Assembly: GCA_016630955.3 (NCBI GenBank)
Contig: WOCF03000021.1
Location: 1-64,000 of the forward strand
From: Didymella arachidicola
Taxonomy: Eukaryota; Ascomycota; Dothideomycetes; Pleosporales; Didymellaceae
Direction: 5' to 3'
DNA length: 64,000 bases
Shown: positions 1-11,559 of the stretch, in pieces
How the letters are laid out: each line of letters starts with the position of its first letter
Numbering within the stretch: position 1 is the stretch's first letter
Notes under the pieces: model-generated
Database searches by the model: none
Told to the model about the DNA's origin: nothing
Seen by the model: only the letters and a program-made list of their open reading frames with translations
Position numbers and translations under genes: made by a program

Positions 1-70
1 CCGCTAAATCATTAAAGGTATACTCATAAAGATATCACCTTCATGCTTATTTTTTTCATAGTTTTTTAAG

Positions 71-3000
71 CTACGCTTTAAAAGAAGTATGCGCATTACA
101 TATATAATATCATATAATAATCCTTATAGCTTCATGTCTTAATAAACCTAATCAACTACAAAGTATGGCGAATACAGGAGTCTCTCCCATAATTAGGCAA
201 GGAACTATATATGAATGATACAATACATGCTTGCAAAGCTTGATCTAAATTTTTTTGTGAAGTTATTAATGACTCAGTACTAGTCACAACTAGATCATGG
301 AGTCTAAGTTGTTGCTCTACTGTTACATTAGGTCCTGTAAATTCATGATGAGCCCGATTCATTATTTGACTGTGATTATCGTCAAGACCAGCTTTTTGTG
401 AATCAACATACTGTCTATTTGAGTGAAGATTATCACCTGATACCGCTATTAATTCAGTCTATTTTTAGGAACAGAATTTGCTCTGCTCTTAAATAGTGTC
501 ACCATATCTTTAAAGTAGGTACTCGGAGTCGAACTCGTCAGTGCGGTAGAATAACAGGTTTATTAGAGAGTAATAAAGTAAACCCTAAAGAACAGATAAT
601 TGAAATGTTTACATCTATATAACTAGAAAAAGTCATTACAATACTACTGCTGTAGTAATGTATAATGCATAAGTTGTAACAGATCCTGTATTAAGGTTAC
701 TAATATTACTACTTATGTTTAATAGTCCTTTTTCAAGTCCATACGGTCCTATATATTCTACAGATCCTTTATCTAAAACTAGTAGTTTGTCCCCCAAGTT
801 TTAATACAGTTCCTGTAACGAATCTATTATAAATAATTCTATTAAGAAACGTTGATTAAAGAAACTGAATATATTATAACCTGTTCTAGATAGTTTAAAA
901 GAATTAATGTAGTAGATAAAAATTCAGATAAAAAATAGCTAGTACACTTAATGATATAGTAAACATTAAAGGTAATAATTTAAATAAAGTTGCTACTCCA
1001 CAAATTCAGTATCTAACATAATTTCATGACTAGGGTGTATGAATAACGCATTATCTGAAAAATCCAGAACCTAACCCTATAAACATATCTTTTGTTACAA
1101 ACCCAAAGAATATAGAAAACACCGCTAAAATCATTAAAGGTAAGCTCATAAAAATGTCACCTTCATGTGCATTTTTAGTTGATTAAAGGTCCATTAGGAT
1201 TTGTTAAGAATGTTAAATATAATACTTTTACAGAATATAATGTAGTAAACATTGCTCCTATAGTAGCAATTATATACACAACTGTACCAGAAAAATAATA
1301 TTGACCATATGCAGACTCAAGAATAAAATCTTTAGAATAGAAACCTGTCATAAATGGGAAAGCTACTAAACTTAAAGAAGCGATAAGCATTACTGAATAA
1401 GTTAGTGGTAAAAATGCTCTTAGTCCCCCATATCTTCTAAAGTCTTGATTATCCGCTACAGCATGGATAACCGCACCCGCACCCAAGAAAAGAAGTGCTT
1501 TATAAAAGGCGTGATTTACTAAATGGAATAAAGCTATACCATAAGAAGATAAACCTACAGCTATCACCATCATACCTAATTGACTCATAGTAGAATAAGC
1601 TATAACTTTTTTAATATCTTGTTGATATAAACCAATAAGAGAGCTAAACACAGTTGTGATAGCACCTAATCATAAACATATCATTAATACAACTGAACTG
1701 TATTCTATTAAAGGAGATGAACGCATTAATAGATACACTCCTGCAGTAACCATAGTGGCAGCGTGTATTAGTGCACTTACTGGTGTAGGACCTTCCATGG
1801 CCATAGGTAATCACACATGAAGTCCTACTTGAGAACTTTTAGCCATTGCTCCTATAACTAAACATATACCTATAATAGTTACAACATTTTCATTCATATA
1901 AGGAGCTAATGAGAATACAGTAGCATAATCTAAATTACCAAACGCTCATAATATGGCAAACATACCTACAGTTAAGAAACAATCTCCTCTACTCTGTTAG
2001 TTAAAAATGCTGAAAGAGAGCTTTGATTTGCTGGTATTCTAGAGTACCAGAAAGCTACTAAAAGATAAGAACAAACCCCAACACCTTCTCAACCTACAAA
2101 CATTAATAAATAGTTATCTGCTGTAACTAATATAAGCATCATAAATGTGAATAAGCTTAAATAGCTAAAAAATCTTTGGATATGCATAAATATCAAAAAT
2201 TATCGTTTAATTGATTTATAAGGTGGTTATTAACAATGGTTAAATACCTTAAGAATCTCTACCTCTGTTCATACCAGATTTTATTATTTTAATAGAATCT
2301 ATACCTTGAGCTGTAAGATGAGAACGATTAATCATTAGACTATGAATTTTACATCAATCAAGATAATCATAGAGTTTTACTCCTATTATAGGGTTTTTTT
2401 TAAGAATGGAATAATTATATCTGTAATATCTTTAAAATTAACTATAGTTAAGCTAACTGCAGATTTACCAGCATATTTATATATTTTTCCTGACCCTCAA
2501 TACTCTATTATTTTTTGCATTAATATAAAATCTCTGTGTGCTGAGATATTCTAAATCTTAATTGTACTCGGTTACCTAGTTTACTATTGGTAGAGGGCAT
2601 ACGAACATCAAAGTTTCCCTCAGCGCTTATAAATCCTGAAATTCAATGAGGGTCTAAAACTAAATTATCGTAATTTATTAGAGGTCTTTCAACTGGTACA
2701 TATCCAGCAAACTCCTGATTTTAATGCGTCAGATAAACCTAAACTCATTGAGGCTTTTATATTCACGATTTTTTCTAGACCTTCAACTGTAAGATGAGCT
2801 TTATCATTAAAAAGTACTACCGCTTTTTTAAATAATATAAAATCTACAGCTTTTGAGTTAATAAAGGATATTTTTCTAAATGAATAATAAGTTTATTCAA
2901 ATCCTCAATGGAATCTATTGAATAATTAAATACATCTCTGTTTAAAGTTGAATGAATAGAACCGATACCGCCTAAATATTGTTTGTAATAGACATAATAT

Positions 3001-3861
3001 GTTAAGATCTTTTTGTGTAAACCTATTTGAAATTTTAGTTGAGCACGTCAACCTAATGTACGAACTTTTTTTTTTGTCTATTATAATAGTAAATGAACCT
3101 TTCCCCGTCTATTAAACCAGATCAGGTACCAGGATTGACAATAATATTACTGGAGGTAGAGTATCTTTTTAAATCGTATTGTTTAGATGGGCTTTTGATA
3201 TAGGAGTTTCAACCTTGTTGCATATTGACACTGAGATTTGTACCTCTATTTCTTTCGAAACCCTGTAGAATACACCTTAAATTTATTAAATGTGGATTAA
3301 TAAATCAACTACCGTCTACTCGTTGCTCTTTTACAGCAATGTTTTCTAACATGCTGACTTAGATCCGCGATTGTCCATTTTGTTTTACATATCTTAAGAC
3401 TTGTTACCATACCTGAGTAATTAGTTCAGCCACCTATAATATTTCTATTACGGTTTGGTATCTTAAGCTTTAGGAGTTCCCCCGGAATTTGATAGTTTAC
3501 CCCCATAGACGCGTTTTTCCCGTTACGCGACCCCGAGGGTCATCGCTCATATAACCAATAGAGTAACTATGTACTAAAGAAGAAAGCAATTAGTACAGGT
3601 ATAAGCATAGAAACTGTTAGTGAATCAAAATGGAATCCTCAAGACACATATAATGACTCAGAATCTATTCATCCTGAACAACTCTATTGACACAGGTATA
3701 TTATTTAATCCAACTTCAAAAAAAGCAACTACCGCAAAAACAGTTGTCATTATAACAGCTGTACATGTAATTATTTGTGACCCTGACACTCCGATTTTTC
3801 TACCAAAAAAACCAGATGCTATTGATCCTAATAGTGGTAAAATTATTATAGCTAGATACAT
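71..3861 (-). CDS. nad5: NADH dehydrogenase subunit 5 (copy 1, indel-damaged)
   Basis: Complex I proton-pumping subunit of the inner membrane. Exon 1 is 3536-3861 and exon 2 is 71-2184, separated by a group I intron. Compared with the intact copy at 50695-54496, this version has numerous small indels, for example a lost G near 464, lost bases near 550-600 and extra bases near 3590 and 3670. These break the frame into short open pieces. Because copy 2 is clean and the genome is single-unit, I read the breaks as sequence error, not a pseudogene. Domain description is given with copy 2. Confidence 0.85.
2185..3535 (-). mobile_element. nad5 group I intron with LAGLIDADG endonuclease (copy 1)
   Basis: Same intron as 52822-54172. 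The endonuclease frame is interrupted here by indels (for example near 2520, 2715, 3080 and 3355) that are absent from copy 2. They are probably sequence errors. Confidence 0.8.
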
Positions 3862-4130
3862 TATTTAAATTCAATACTAATACTTCCTCTTAATCTATAA
3901 AAAGCTACTAAAATACCTAAACCGATAGCAGATTCTGCTCCAGCTATGGCAATTATATAAATAGCGTATGTTTGACCTAATATCATCAAAACTAAGTGAA
4001 CTAACCAATATTAAAAACGTAATAGCCAATAGCATTATTTCTATTGAAATAAGCATTAAGATAATGTTTTTTCTATTTAAAAACAAAAACCTAAAATTCC
4101 AATTGTAAATAAAATTAGTGATAAATTCAT
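3861..4130 (-). CDS. nad4L: NADH dehydrogenase subunit 4L (copy 1, indel-damaged)
   Basis: Small membrane subunit of complex I, next to nad5 on the same strand. Its stop codon shares one base with the nad5 start, the classic fungal nad4L/nad5 arrangement. Copy 1 has a missing stretch near 3985 and extra A residues near 4080 that shift the frame. Copy 2 (54496-54765) encodes an intact 89-residue protein. Confidence 0.85.
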
Positions 4131-4282
4131 TGTATAAAAATATAAGTTAATGTCTGTTTGTCAAAATACTCTCATTTAAGAATCTAACTTTGAGAATATT
4201 ATATTAATTTTTTTTGGGTTTATTCTAAAAACACAAAAAAGGGTATTAATAGGCATAAACGTAAAAATAAAAAGGGCTAAAT

Positions 4283-4812
4283 CCATTAAGGGTCAAAAGG
4301 GTTATTTAATAATAACCATCTTACCTCCATCATAAGTTTACTGTGGTTAAGTTTACTTAAAATTTCAGATGCTTCTACTTTCCGCATATATAATTGATCA
4401 AACTCCGATTTAATATCTGTAATAGTATCCTTTGCTACATCAAAAGTTTGAACGTCTTGTTGAGACATAAATCCAACTAAGTAGTTTAAACGATTCTACT
4501 CTTAGAGTACATGTGTACAAATCCAAATATTAAGATTATAGCTTGGAAGGCCATTTACGTCCGGTAAACCAGCCTTAATCTCCATAAATGAATCAATTTT
4601 ATTTTTGCATATCTAAAAGAGTTTGCGCTATATAGGGGGTCGGACATTCCTTGTAATTTGCTTAGAGTGGCACGCATGTCGGTGTCTACAACCTTCAGAT
4701 CTCCTCATAAACCTTTGTTATGTCATGGTTAATCGCGATGACATTTTTGGAAGTCTGTATAAAGAGTTCGAAAACAGGGAATAAATCCAATAAACTGGAA
4801 GTTTAAATCTCT
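4283..4812 (-). CDS. Charged hypothetical reading frame between nad2::nad3 chimera and nad4L (copy 1)
   Basis: Same element as 54920-55450, described there. In this copy the frame is broken by one or two extra indels. No recognised family. Confidence 0.4.
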
Positions 4813-4850
4813 CCCTTTACAGGACGTTTTTCTATAGATATATCGTTATT

Positions 4851-5192
4851 TCAATAATTATGTAAAAATAGAAATATAGCTCTATTTAGATTATTACGTA
4901 AAAATAAATGAATGGCTAATAATAAAATAGCTAATATAGGAATAAAGATAATAAAAAAAGTAGTAGTAGCTGTTGTAGTAAAAAGTCCTGAAAAAATACC
5001 TATTCCTTTGTTTAAAAATAGGAAAAATAAGTTATCATAGGCAATAAAAGAAGAAATAAGTAAAATCGTAATTGTCGCTCTTGAATATAAAATAGATTTA
5101 TCTCGTCTTAATGTAATTGAATTAGATAAAAGTAAAAAGATTAATGAAGTTATAACCATGTAAGAATAGAGAGAGATAACTCTCGCTACCAC
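4851..5192 (-). pseudogene. nad2::nad3 chimeric fragment (copy 1)
   Basis: The first about 75 codons reproduce the nad2 start (from GTG at 5192 or ATG at 5159). They continue in frame into residues matching the nad3 N-terminus (FFIIFIPILAILLL) and then into unrelated sequence ending near 4851. The true nad2 and nad3 lie intact at 26129-28297. The switch falls at an ACTACT repeat shared by both genes. Membrane-like, far too short for a complex I subunit, so probably non-functional. The same chimera is found at 55489-55830 (copy 2) and, diverged, at 45262-45660. Confidence 0.85.
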
Positions 5193-5402
5193 TCTTGGAA
5201 AAGACTAGTAGTTACCCTATATCTATTCTTTTTTAAAGGGGAGGGAGGCTAGGGAAAGGGTAAAAAAAAAAACAATAAAGATAGCTACTTAACGTTAGGA
5301 TCCTCAATAATATATAGATACAAATAAGAATAATCATACAACATCAACAAAATGTCAGTAAAGTATTCCAGCTTCTAATCCTAAATGATGGTTATTTGTT
5401 AA
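4959..5402 (-). repeat. Inverted copy of the cox3 3' end / nad2 5' end (copy 1)
   Basis: Matches 25887-26329 in reverse orientation: the last 108 bases of cox3 (5295-5402, including its stop), the cox3-nad2 spacer and the nad2 start. Copy 2 (55597-56039) has the same length as the original, 443 bases, and I see no mismatch. Copy 1 has one extra base in an A/T run. It begins right behind the nad4 stop. Confidence 0.9.
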
Positions 5403-5418
5403 GAAAGATCCTATCATT

Positions 5419-7371
5419 TTAAATTAGTAAAAAAACACGAATGAAATGTCTACAATTTTTGTTTAAATAGAATTGTAATAGCACAGAAAATACAACAGAA
5501 AAACCTGCTAAAAAATCTAATACCGCTAAATCAACAATGAAAAAGAGGATATCTGAACTATTTTGACCATTAGCTATTAATTGTCCAGCAACATCTGCTG
5601 CACCCCTTAATTCACTAATTGCTTGAGTAGATGCGTCCGCTACTACATGAATTCTTTCTTCAAATACATCTGCATGAGCAGGGTTGTTAACCATTGCTAG
5701 TTGTAGGTCAGAAGTAATAGCCTGTTTTGCAGCATTAATCTGGTGAGTTTCCTGTTGTACGTTGTAATGTAGTACTTCTACATTGTTCTGAGCTTGTTCT
5801 TTCAAAGTTGCCGCAGAACTAGTATTTTGCATAACAGTTTGATCAAAATGATCAGCCTTTTGTAACAGTTGTTGTTGTTGAACAGTAAAAGGACCAGAAC
5901 TAAGTCCTACAATTATATCAGAATGGTAAAGTAGCGTAGTTGCACCGTAAGAAAGTCCATCTAATATTAATGCTGGATAGATTCCTAAAATAACAGTAGG
6001 TACTGCTAACAACATTAAAATAGTGAATTCTCTTTTAGTTAAATCTGGCATTACTACCGTCAACATTCTTGAGTAAGCTCCACCAAAAGATATTCTTTGG
6101 AACATATAAATAGTATAGGCTGCAGAAAAGATTATAGAGCTACTAGCAAATAGACCATATAATGCTGATCTTTCAAATACCCCATATAATGATAAAAATT
6201 CACCTATAAAGTTTAAAGTTAAAGGAGCTCCACAATTAGCAAGACATAATATAAAGAATAGTATAACAAAAAGTGGCATTACTTGAGTAACTCCTCTATA
6301 GAATGATATTACTCTAGTATGAGCTCTGTCATAAAGAACTCCTCCTGCACAAATAAATAGACCAGGTGAAACAAACCCGTGAGCTATTCCTAAAGTAATT
6401 GCACCTTCAATAGCTTGTATAGTATTACTGAACACCCCTAGCAGATAAACTGCAGCATGAGAAACAGAACTATAGGCTATAAGCTCTTTAACATCTATTG
6501 TTCTCAATGTGCTAAGGCTAGCATATACTATAGTGATAACACCAATTAAGAAAATTATATAGGTATATTCCATATAAGCTTTAGGCAGTAGAGGTAATAT
6601 CAATCTCAGTATTCCATATAAACTTAACTTAAGAACGATAGCAGCTAAAATAATACTACCCCCTAAAGGTGATTCAACGTGAGCTTTTAAAAGTCATGTA
6701 TTTAAGAAAATAGTAGGCGTTTTTACGGCAAAAGCAATAAAAATACCATAGAATAAGAAAAGTTGTGTTATATAAATGAAATTACCTTTAAAAAGAGTAT
6801 CAAAATCAGTAGTACTCATAATAGAAGACATTGCTAATATAGATAATAATAAAAATAAAGAACCCAGTAATGTATATAAAAACAGGTAAAAACTCGCTTT
6901 AACTCTATTATCTGAACCAAATATACCTATTAATATGAAAAGAGGAGGTAATATACTTTCAAAAAAGATGTAGAAAAGTAAAATATCTAATACTAAGAAA
7001 ACCGCTAATAATAAGCTTTCTAGCAGTAAAATTATCAGAACATAAGCTACTATTTCTGTAGATATAGATTTTCAATTAGATAATAGTGAAATAGGAATAA
7101 TGGTTGTAGTTAATAAAACAAAATAAACAGATAAACCATCTAGCCCTAAATAAAAATCAAAATAGCTTATTTCATAGTACTCTTGTACAAACTGAAATTG
7201 GTTTGTACTAAAATCGAATAAAATAAATATAACTAATGAGATGAATAAATTTAAGATAGATGTATATAAAGCTATAATTTTTATGTTTCTTAAAGAAATT
7301 CCATATTCTTTATTTACTAAAATGGCAAATACACCGCCTATTGGAATTAAAAGTAGAGATAGTAATAACAT
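5419..7371 (-). CDS. nad4: NADH dehydrogenase subunit 4 (copy 1)
   Basis: Complex I proton-pumping subunit. Read with TGA as Trp, the frame runs from ATG at 7371 through an in-frame TGA at about 7070. It contains typical ND4 membrane segments, including the stretch around the SHAAVYLLG and FIGEFLSLYG motifs. After the normal end of the family (about residue 490) there is a Gln/Ala/Asn-rich, coiled-coil-like tail of about 110 residues, then one or two hydrophobic segments. In this copy the last residues differ from copy 2 because a run of T is one base shorter. The tail is described under findings. Confidence 0.93.
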
Positions 7372-8080
7372 TTATAAAACAATAAAAATAAATTCTTGGA
7401 ATTCGTACAAATAATAATGTATCATTTATACTTTAAACACCATATGTATAGTATGGTAATAAATCGCAGCTTAGACCTATAAGTAGGCTATTGTTAATCT
7501 ATAAGTACGCTGTCGTTAACTTATAACTAGGCTATTTTTAACCCTTTAATATTTTTCTAAAGAAAAAATTTTAAATTTTTATCTGTTTAAATAAAAAGCG
7601 TCAAGCTCTATAGTAGCTATAGAGTAAAATGCCGTCTAACTTTTTAGTAACGAGAGCCCCAGTAAAGGTGTTTATATAAAAAATAGGCAATTTCTCTTTT
7701 TGTAAAAAAAATTCTTTTTTTTTACATCAAAAGCCGACAGCTTACCAATATTTACTATCTATAAATTATCTATGTTTATTACACAGTTAATTTGTATAAT
7801 TATAGTAAAAAATGTATTTTTAACTTTTTTTTGTAGTAATTATAAAATTATAATCACAATTACATATCAAATACATTACTATTAATTTTTATAGACAATC
7901 GTTTCGAATCCTATTTCAGGTTATTATGATTCGAACATAACTATTGCTAACCTTTTATAGCTACTTTACAATTTTAATCAGTAACGGTTGTATGAAGATA
8001 TATCTCTAGGATGGGTAAACCCATAGTGCCTTTTATTTAAAGAATAGATAAAGGTTTACGATTCTTGAGCGACTATTCAC
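7372..8080. other. Spacer between nad4 and nad5 relic, with dispersed repeats (copy 1)
   Basis: No gene seen. It contains a stretch at about 7635-7680 that is repeated in inverted orientation near 29185-29235, upstream of cox1. A stretch at about 7778-7806 is also found at 23171-23200. The trnP-associated repeat lies at 7860-7945. Confidence 0.6.
7860..7945 (-). repeat. Partial duplicate of the trnP 3' half and flank (copy 1)
   Basis: These 86 bases match 16447-16532 with three mismatches by eye. The match covers the T-arm and 3' acceptor strand of tRNA-Pro plus about 57 bases of its 3' flank, then stops inside the variable/anticodon side. No 5' half follows, so it cannot form a tRNA. Confidence 0.85.
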
Positions 8081-8612
8081 GATAAATATGATGCTAAAAG
8101 AAGAGATAATAGTATAATGTTTACCTATATATAACTAGAGAAAATGATATAGAGTATTATACCTGTAGTAATGCACAATAAATAACTTTAAATAGATTCT
8201 GTATTAATGTTACTAATATTACTACCTACGTTCAATAGCCTTTTTTAAAGTCTATATGGCCTTCTACTCTGCACAAATCCTTTATGTAAATATGTCCATA
8301 AATCCGGTCAAGTTGACGATTTTTGTAAGGAATCGATTATTAAATAACTCTATTAACAAACGCTGGTTAAAAACTTAATAGGTTATAACCTGTTCTAAAT
8401 AGTTTAAAAGAAATAAATGTAGTAGATAAAAATTCAGATAAAAGAATAGCTAGTACACTTAATGATATAGTAAACATTAAAGGTAATAATTTAAATAAAG
8501 TTGCTACTCCAAATTCAGTATCTAACATAATTTCATGACTAATATGTATGAATAACGCACTATCTGAAAAGAATCCAGAACTTAACCCTGTAAACATACC
8601 TTTTGTTACAAA
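8081..8612 (-). pseudogene. Decayed nad5 fragment (copy 1)
   Basis: About 530 bases align with the C-terminal third of nad5 (51205-51740). The part at 8367-8597 still reads as ND5-like protein ([20 protein letters not shown]). The rest is broken by stops and shifts. Its divergence from the functional gene shows a true old duplicate and not an assembly repeat. Confidence 0.88.
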
Positions 8613-8678
8613 GCTTAAAAATAGCTATATAATGTAGATGGAGTTATACAACTAAAAAAAAAAGGTTTTTACTGAAAA

Positions 8679-9455
8679 TTAATGTAGTTCTAGTGCATCT
8701 TTAATATATGAACAAGATAAAACTACAAAAACTTGTGATTGAATAAAGGCAATACCTAATTCTAATCCAGAGAATGCTATTATAAATGCTAATGGTAATA
8801 ATCCTAAAATAAAGAAAATTATACCAGAGCTCATAATATTATAAGTAAATCCACTTAAAATATTTAAAAGCATATGACCCGATAATATATTAGCTGCTAA
8901 TCTAAGTCCTAGAGACACATTTCTCGCTAAATATGAAATAAATTCGATTAGAACTAACAGTGGTAATAATCCTAAAGGACAACCTGCTGGAACAAATAAA
9001 GAAAAGAATTTTAATCCATGTTCTTTGAACCCTAAAACAGTAGCACCTAGCACTACAGTGAAACTAAGTGAGAATGTTAATATAAAGTGAGATGTTGATG
9101 CAAAACTATAAGGTATCATACCAATAAGATTATTAATTAAAATAAAGATAAACAAGGCATACATAAATGGGAAATAAGCTTGCCCACTTTTATTGTTAAT
9201 TTGGTTTACAACGATACTGTGGATAGTGGCATACAATGTTTCTTGGCTTAATGATCAGCTATTTGGGATAATTTTTGCATGGTTAGTGGCTAAAACACTA
9301 AAATAAAATGCTATAAACGCAGCTATTGTCATATATAACCCAATATTTGTAATAGATAGGTTCATATTAGCCAACAATGGTGTATCGATACTGAATAGGT
9401 TTCTTATTTCGAATTGATCTAACGGACTTGTTATAGATAGGTAGTGGTTAAACAT
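8679..9455 (-). CDS. atp6: ATP synthase subunit a (copy 1)
   Basis: Proton-channel subunit a of the F1Fo ATP synthase. The 258-residue product starts at ATG 9455 and uses one in-frame TGA (Trp) near 9245. The conserved subunit-a core is clear: SLGLRLAANILSGHMLL carries the essential Arg, and a Glu/Gln-rich final helix follows (GLELGIAFIQSQVF). The start gives the usual leader-like N-terminus, SPLDQFEIRNLF. It stands alone between a long spacer and the nad5 relic. No atp8 precedes it. Confidence 0.97.
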
Positions 9456-10684
9456 TTATAAAATTAATATTTTACTACAAGAATGATGATTTTTAAAATA
9501 AAAGTAATAACACTCTATTTTAAAAGGATTTACTAGTCATTACTATGTAGTAATGAATTAAATAAAAAAAATAAAGAGAGGTTTCTTTCTCTGGTATAAA
9601 CCTAGTGAAATCCATGGTATAAACCTAGTGAAATGCATGGTATAAATCTAGTGAAATACATAGTATAAACCTAGTGAAATCCTTAGTATTAAGCGGAAAC
9701 ATTTTTTTTTAATGTGATGTTATATAAATTACTTGGATACAAGTAAGCCGGATCCTGTGTGTAATATTTAACTAAAATAAGATTAATTAAGGCTTTTTAT
9801 TTCATAATTCTAATAAAACACTAAAGTTTTTATTGTTAAAATTTCTGTGTATTACCCAAGCTTGTGCCCCACTAAAAAAAGCTATCTTTTAATCACCGGA
9901 CTTTCCTATAATTATCTTAACAACACTAATAATAGCTGTAAAATTTACATTTGTATCACAAGTTTAACAATAACATTAGCTAATGTAAAAAATGTCGCTA
10001 AAATAGGTGGAATACCGCTAAACGGGAGTAATACCGAAAAAAATGGGAGGAAATACCGATAAATAGGAGGAATGCCCATGCTTTAATACGTAGTTTAAGA
10101 TGTAAATCGTTAATTAACTTTAAGCCAACAAGCCATTCTATATTTTACTACTCTATATTTTATCTAAAAAATAATAAATTCTATCTTTATTCTATCTTTT
10201 AGATTCTATATTTTATATTCTATCTTTCACTACTTTATATTTTACCACTCTAGTATTTTACCACTCTAGTATTTTACTACTCTAGTATTTTACTATTTTA
10301 CATTTAACTATTTTATATATATATATATATGCCTTATATCTCAGCTAATTTATAGATAAATAACTTTACAAACGTGCATTTAAATTAACGAAACTTCCAA
10401 CATAGCTTTTTCCATTTATTCTATATACCCTTTTATAAATAGCACATTTTTGTTTATTGTCTTCTAATATCTTTATTAGTAATGAATACATCTTTATAAA
10501 GAATAACACTGCTAGAAGAATAATTATGAAAACCTACTTTAAGACTTGTCTCTTAAATTTTAAACCTAGTCTATTAAATAATCGGACTGTTGAAATGTAA
10601 TATATTTACTATGTTTTTTTAATCTGTTTTAAAAATATTTTTTAATCTGTTTTTTACTGTTTTTAATCTATTTTTTTTGCCATG
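9456..10684. other. AT-rich spacer with minisatellites (copy 1)
   Basis: No gene seen. It holds a 23-base tandem repeat at 9591-9687 and a second repeated region at about 10140-10330 built from variants of TATTTTACCACTCTAG. Short GGAGGAATACCG-like repeats lie at 10000-10080. The small open frame across 9847-10062 has no recognisable family. Confidence 0.6.
9591..9687. repeat. 23-base tandem repeat, about four units (copy 1)
   Basis: Four near-identical units beginning GGTATAAACCTAGTGAAAT, differing at one or two positions each, in the atp6 upstream region. Also at about 60231-60327 in copy 2. Confidence 0.85.
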
Positions 10685-10756
10685 AGCCAGAGGAGAAAGT
10701 CGAATTCTCATTATTAATGCATGAAATTAATGTTCTAACCATTGAACTACTCGGGC
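10685..10756 (-). tRNA. trnM: tRNA-Met (CAU)
   Basis: Cloverleaf with acceptor GCCCGAG/CTCTGGC (one mismatch), anticodon stem TTAAT/ATTAA and loop TTCATGC. One of three CAU tRNAs in the genome; which is the initiator cannot be settled by eye. Confidence 0.88.
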
Positions 10757-10933
10757 TTTATTTAAAAAAGATTTTTTACGATTAAACCTATACTACCGTA
10801 TCATTTACTAATAAAATATCTATAGCCTCTATCTCATAATAAAACTAATAAAGTTTATATTAGAAATAAGTAAAACTATTATAAGCTATATAGTTAGCAC
10901 ATAAATAACGATCCTATTTAAATTCCTGTACTG

Positions 10934-11006
10934 GGAGGATACCCTGGATCGAACAGGGAACTTACTGTTCCACATACAGTTGTTCTGCCAATTGAACTAC
11001 ATCCAC
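10934..11006 (-). tRNA. trnH: tRNA-His (GUG)
   Basis: Anticodon stem ACTGT/ACAGT encloses loop ATGTGGA. T-arm CCCTG/CAGGG is strong. The acceptor pairs apart from one position. Confidence 0.92.
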
Positions 11007-11011
11007 CTTTT

Positions 11012-11083
11012 CTATGTAGGGGTGATTCGAACACCCATAAGTAAATACCAAAAATTTATGACTTACCATTAGTCTACTACATA
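11012..11083 (-). tRNA. trnQ: tRNA-Gln (UUG)
   Basis: Perfect acceptor TATGTAG/CTACATA. Anticodon stem TAAAT/ATTTA with loop TTTTGGT. Only five bases separate it from trnH. Confidence 0.93.
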
Positions 11084-11336
11084 TTAATAAAGATAAAAAG
11101 AGTTAACGAGTAACATTAGTTAACGAGTAAACATAGTTAACTAGTAAGAATAGTTAACTAGTAAACCTATCTAGTTAATAAAGATAGTTAACTCTGAGTA
11201 TTAGTTAAGTCGCAAAAAACTAATTCGCAAACCTATCTTATTAATAAAATTAGTTAAGTCGCAAAATTAGTTAACTAGTAAAAATAACTAAATCGTAAAC
11301 ATATGTTTAATTATGGTAGTATACTACTATAATTTT

Positions 11337-11418
11337 TATGGGTAATAAGACTCGAACTTATATGAATTATTTCACCCCGTCCTAAGCGGGACCTGTCTAC
11401 CAATTTCAGCATACCCAT
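11337..11418 (-). tRNA. trnL: tRNA-Leu (UAG)
   Basis: Acceptor ATGGGTA/TACCCAT. Anticodon stem TCCCG/CGGGG with loop CTTAGGA. The long variable arm fits a class II leucine tRNA. Confidence 0.9.
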
Positions 11419-11486
11419 TTTTATTCTATGTATAAAGTGAAAAACCCAAAAAAAACGAACTATAACTTCCTTAAGATGCCAAAAAT

Positions 11487-11559
11487 TGCCCAAGATAAGA
11501 TTTGAACTTATAACCTAAACACCTTCAAAGTTTCGCTCTACCAATTGAGCTACCTGGGC
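11487..11559 (-). tRNA. trnF: tRNA-Phe (GAA)
   Basis: Acceptor GCCCAGG pairs with CTTGGGC. Anticodon loop TTGAAGG. T-arm ATAAG with TTCAAAT loop. Confidence 0.92.

Noticed and set aside
156..3868. nad5 and nad4L as pseudogenes because of frame breaks in copy 1
   Set aside because: The same genes are intact in the second pass at 50695-54765, and the breaks are small indels clustered at the window start, so sequence error is more likely.
9600..11300. CRISPR array suggested by regularly repeated units
   Set aside because: Units are contiguous minisatellites without distinct spacers, and this is mitochondrial DNA.
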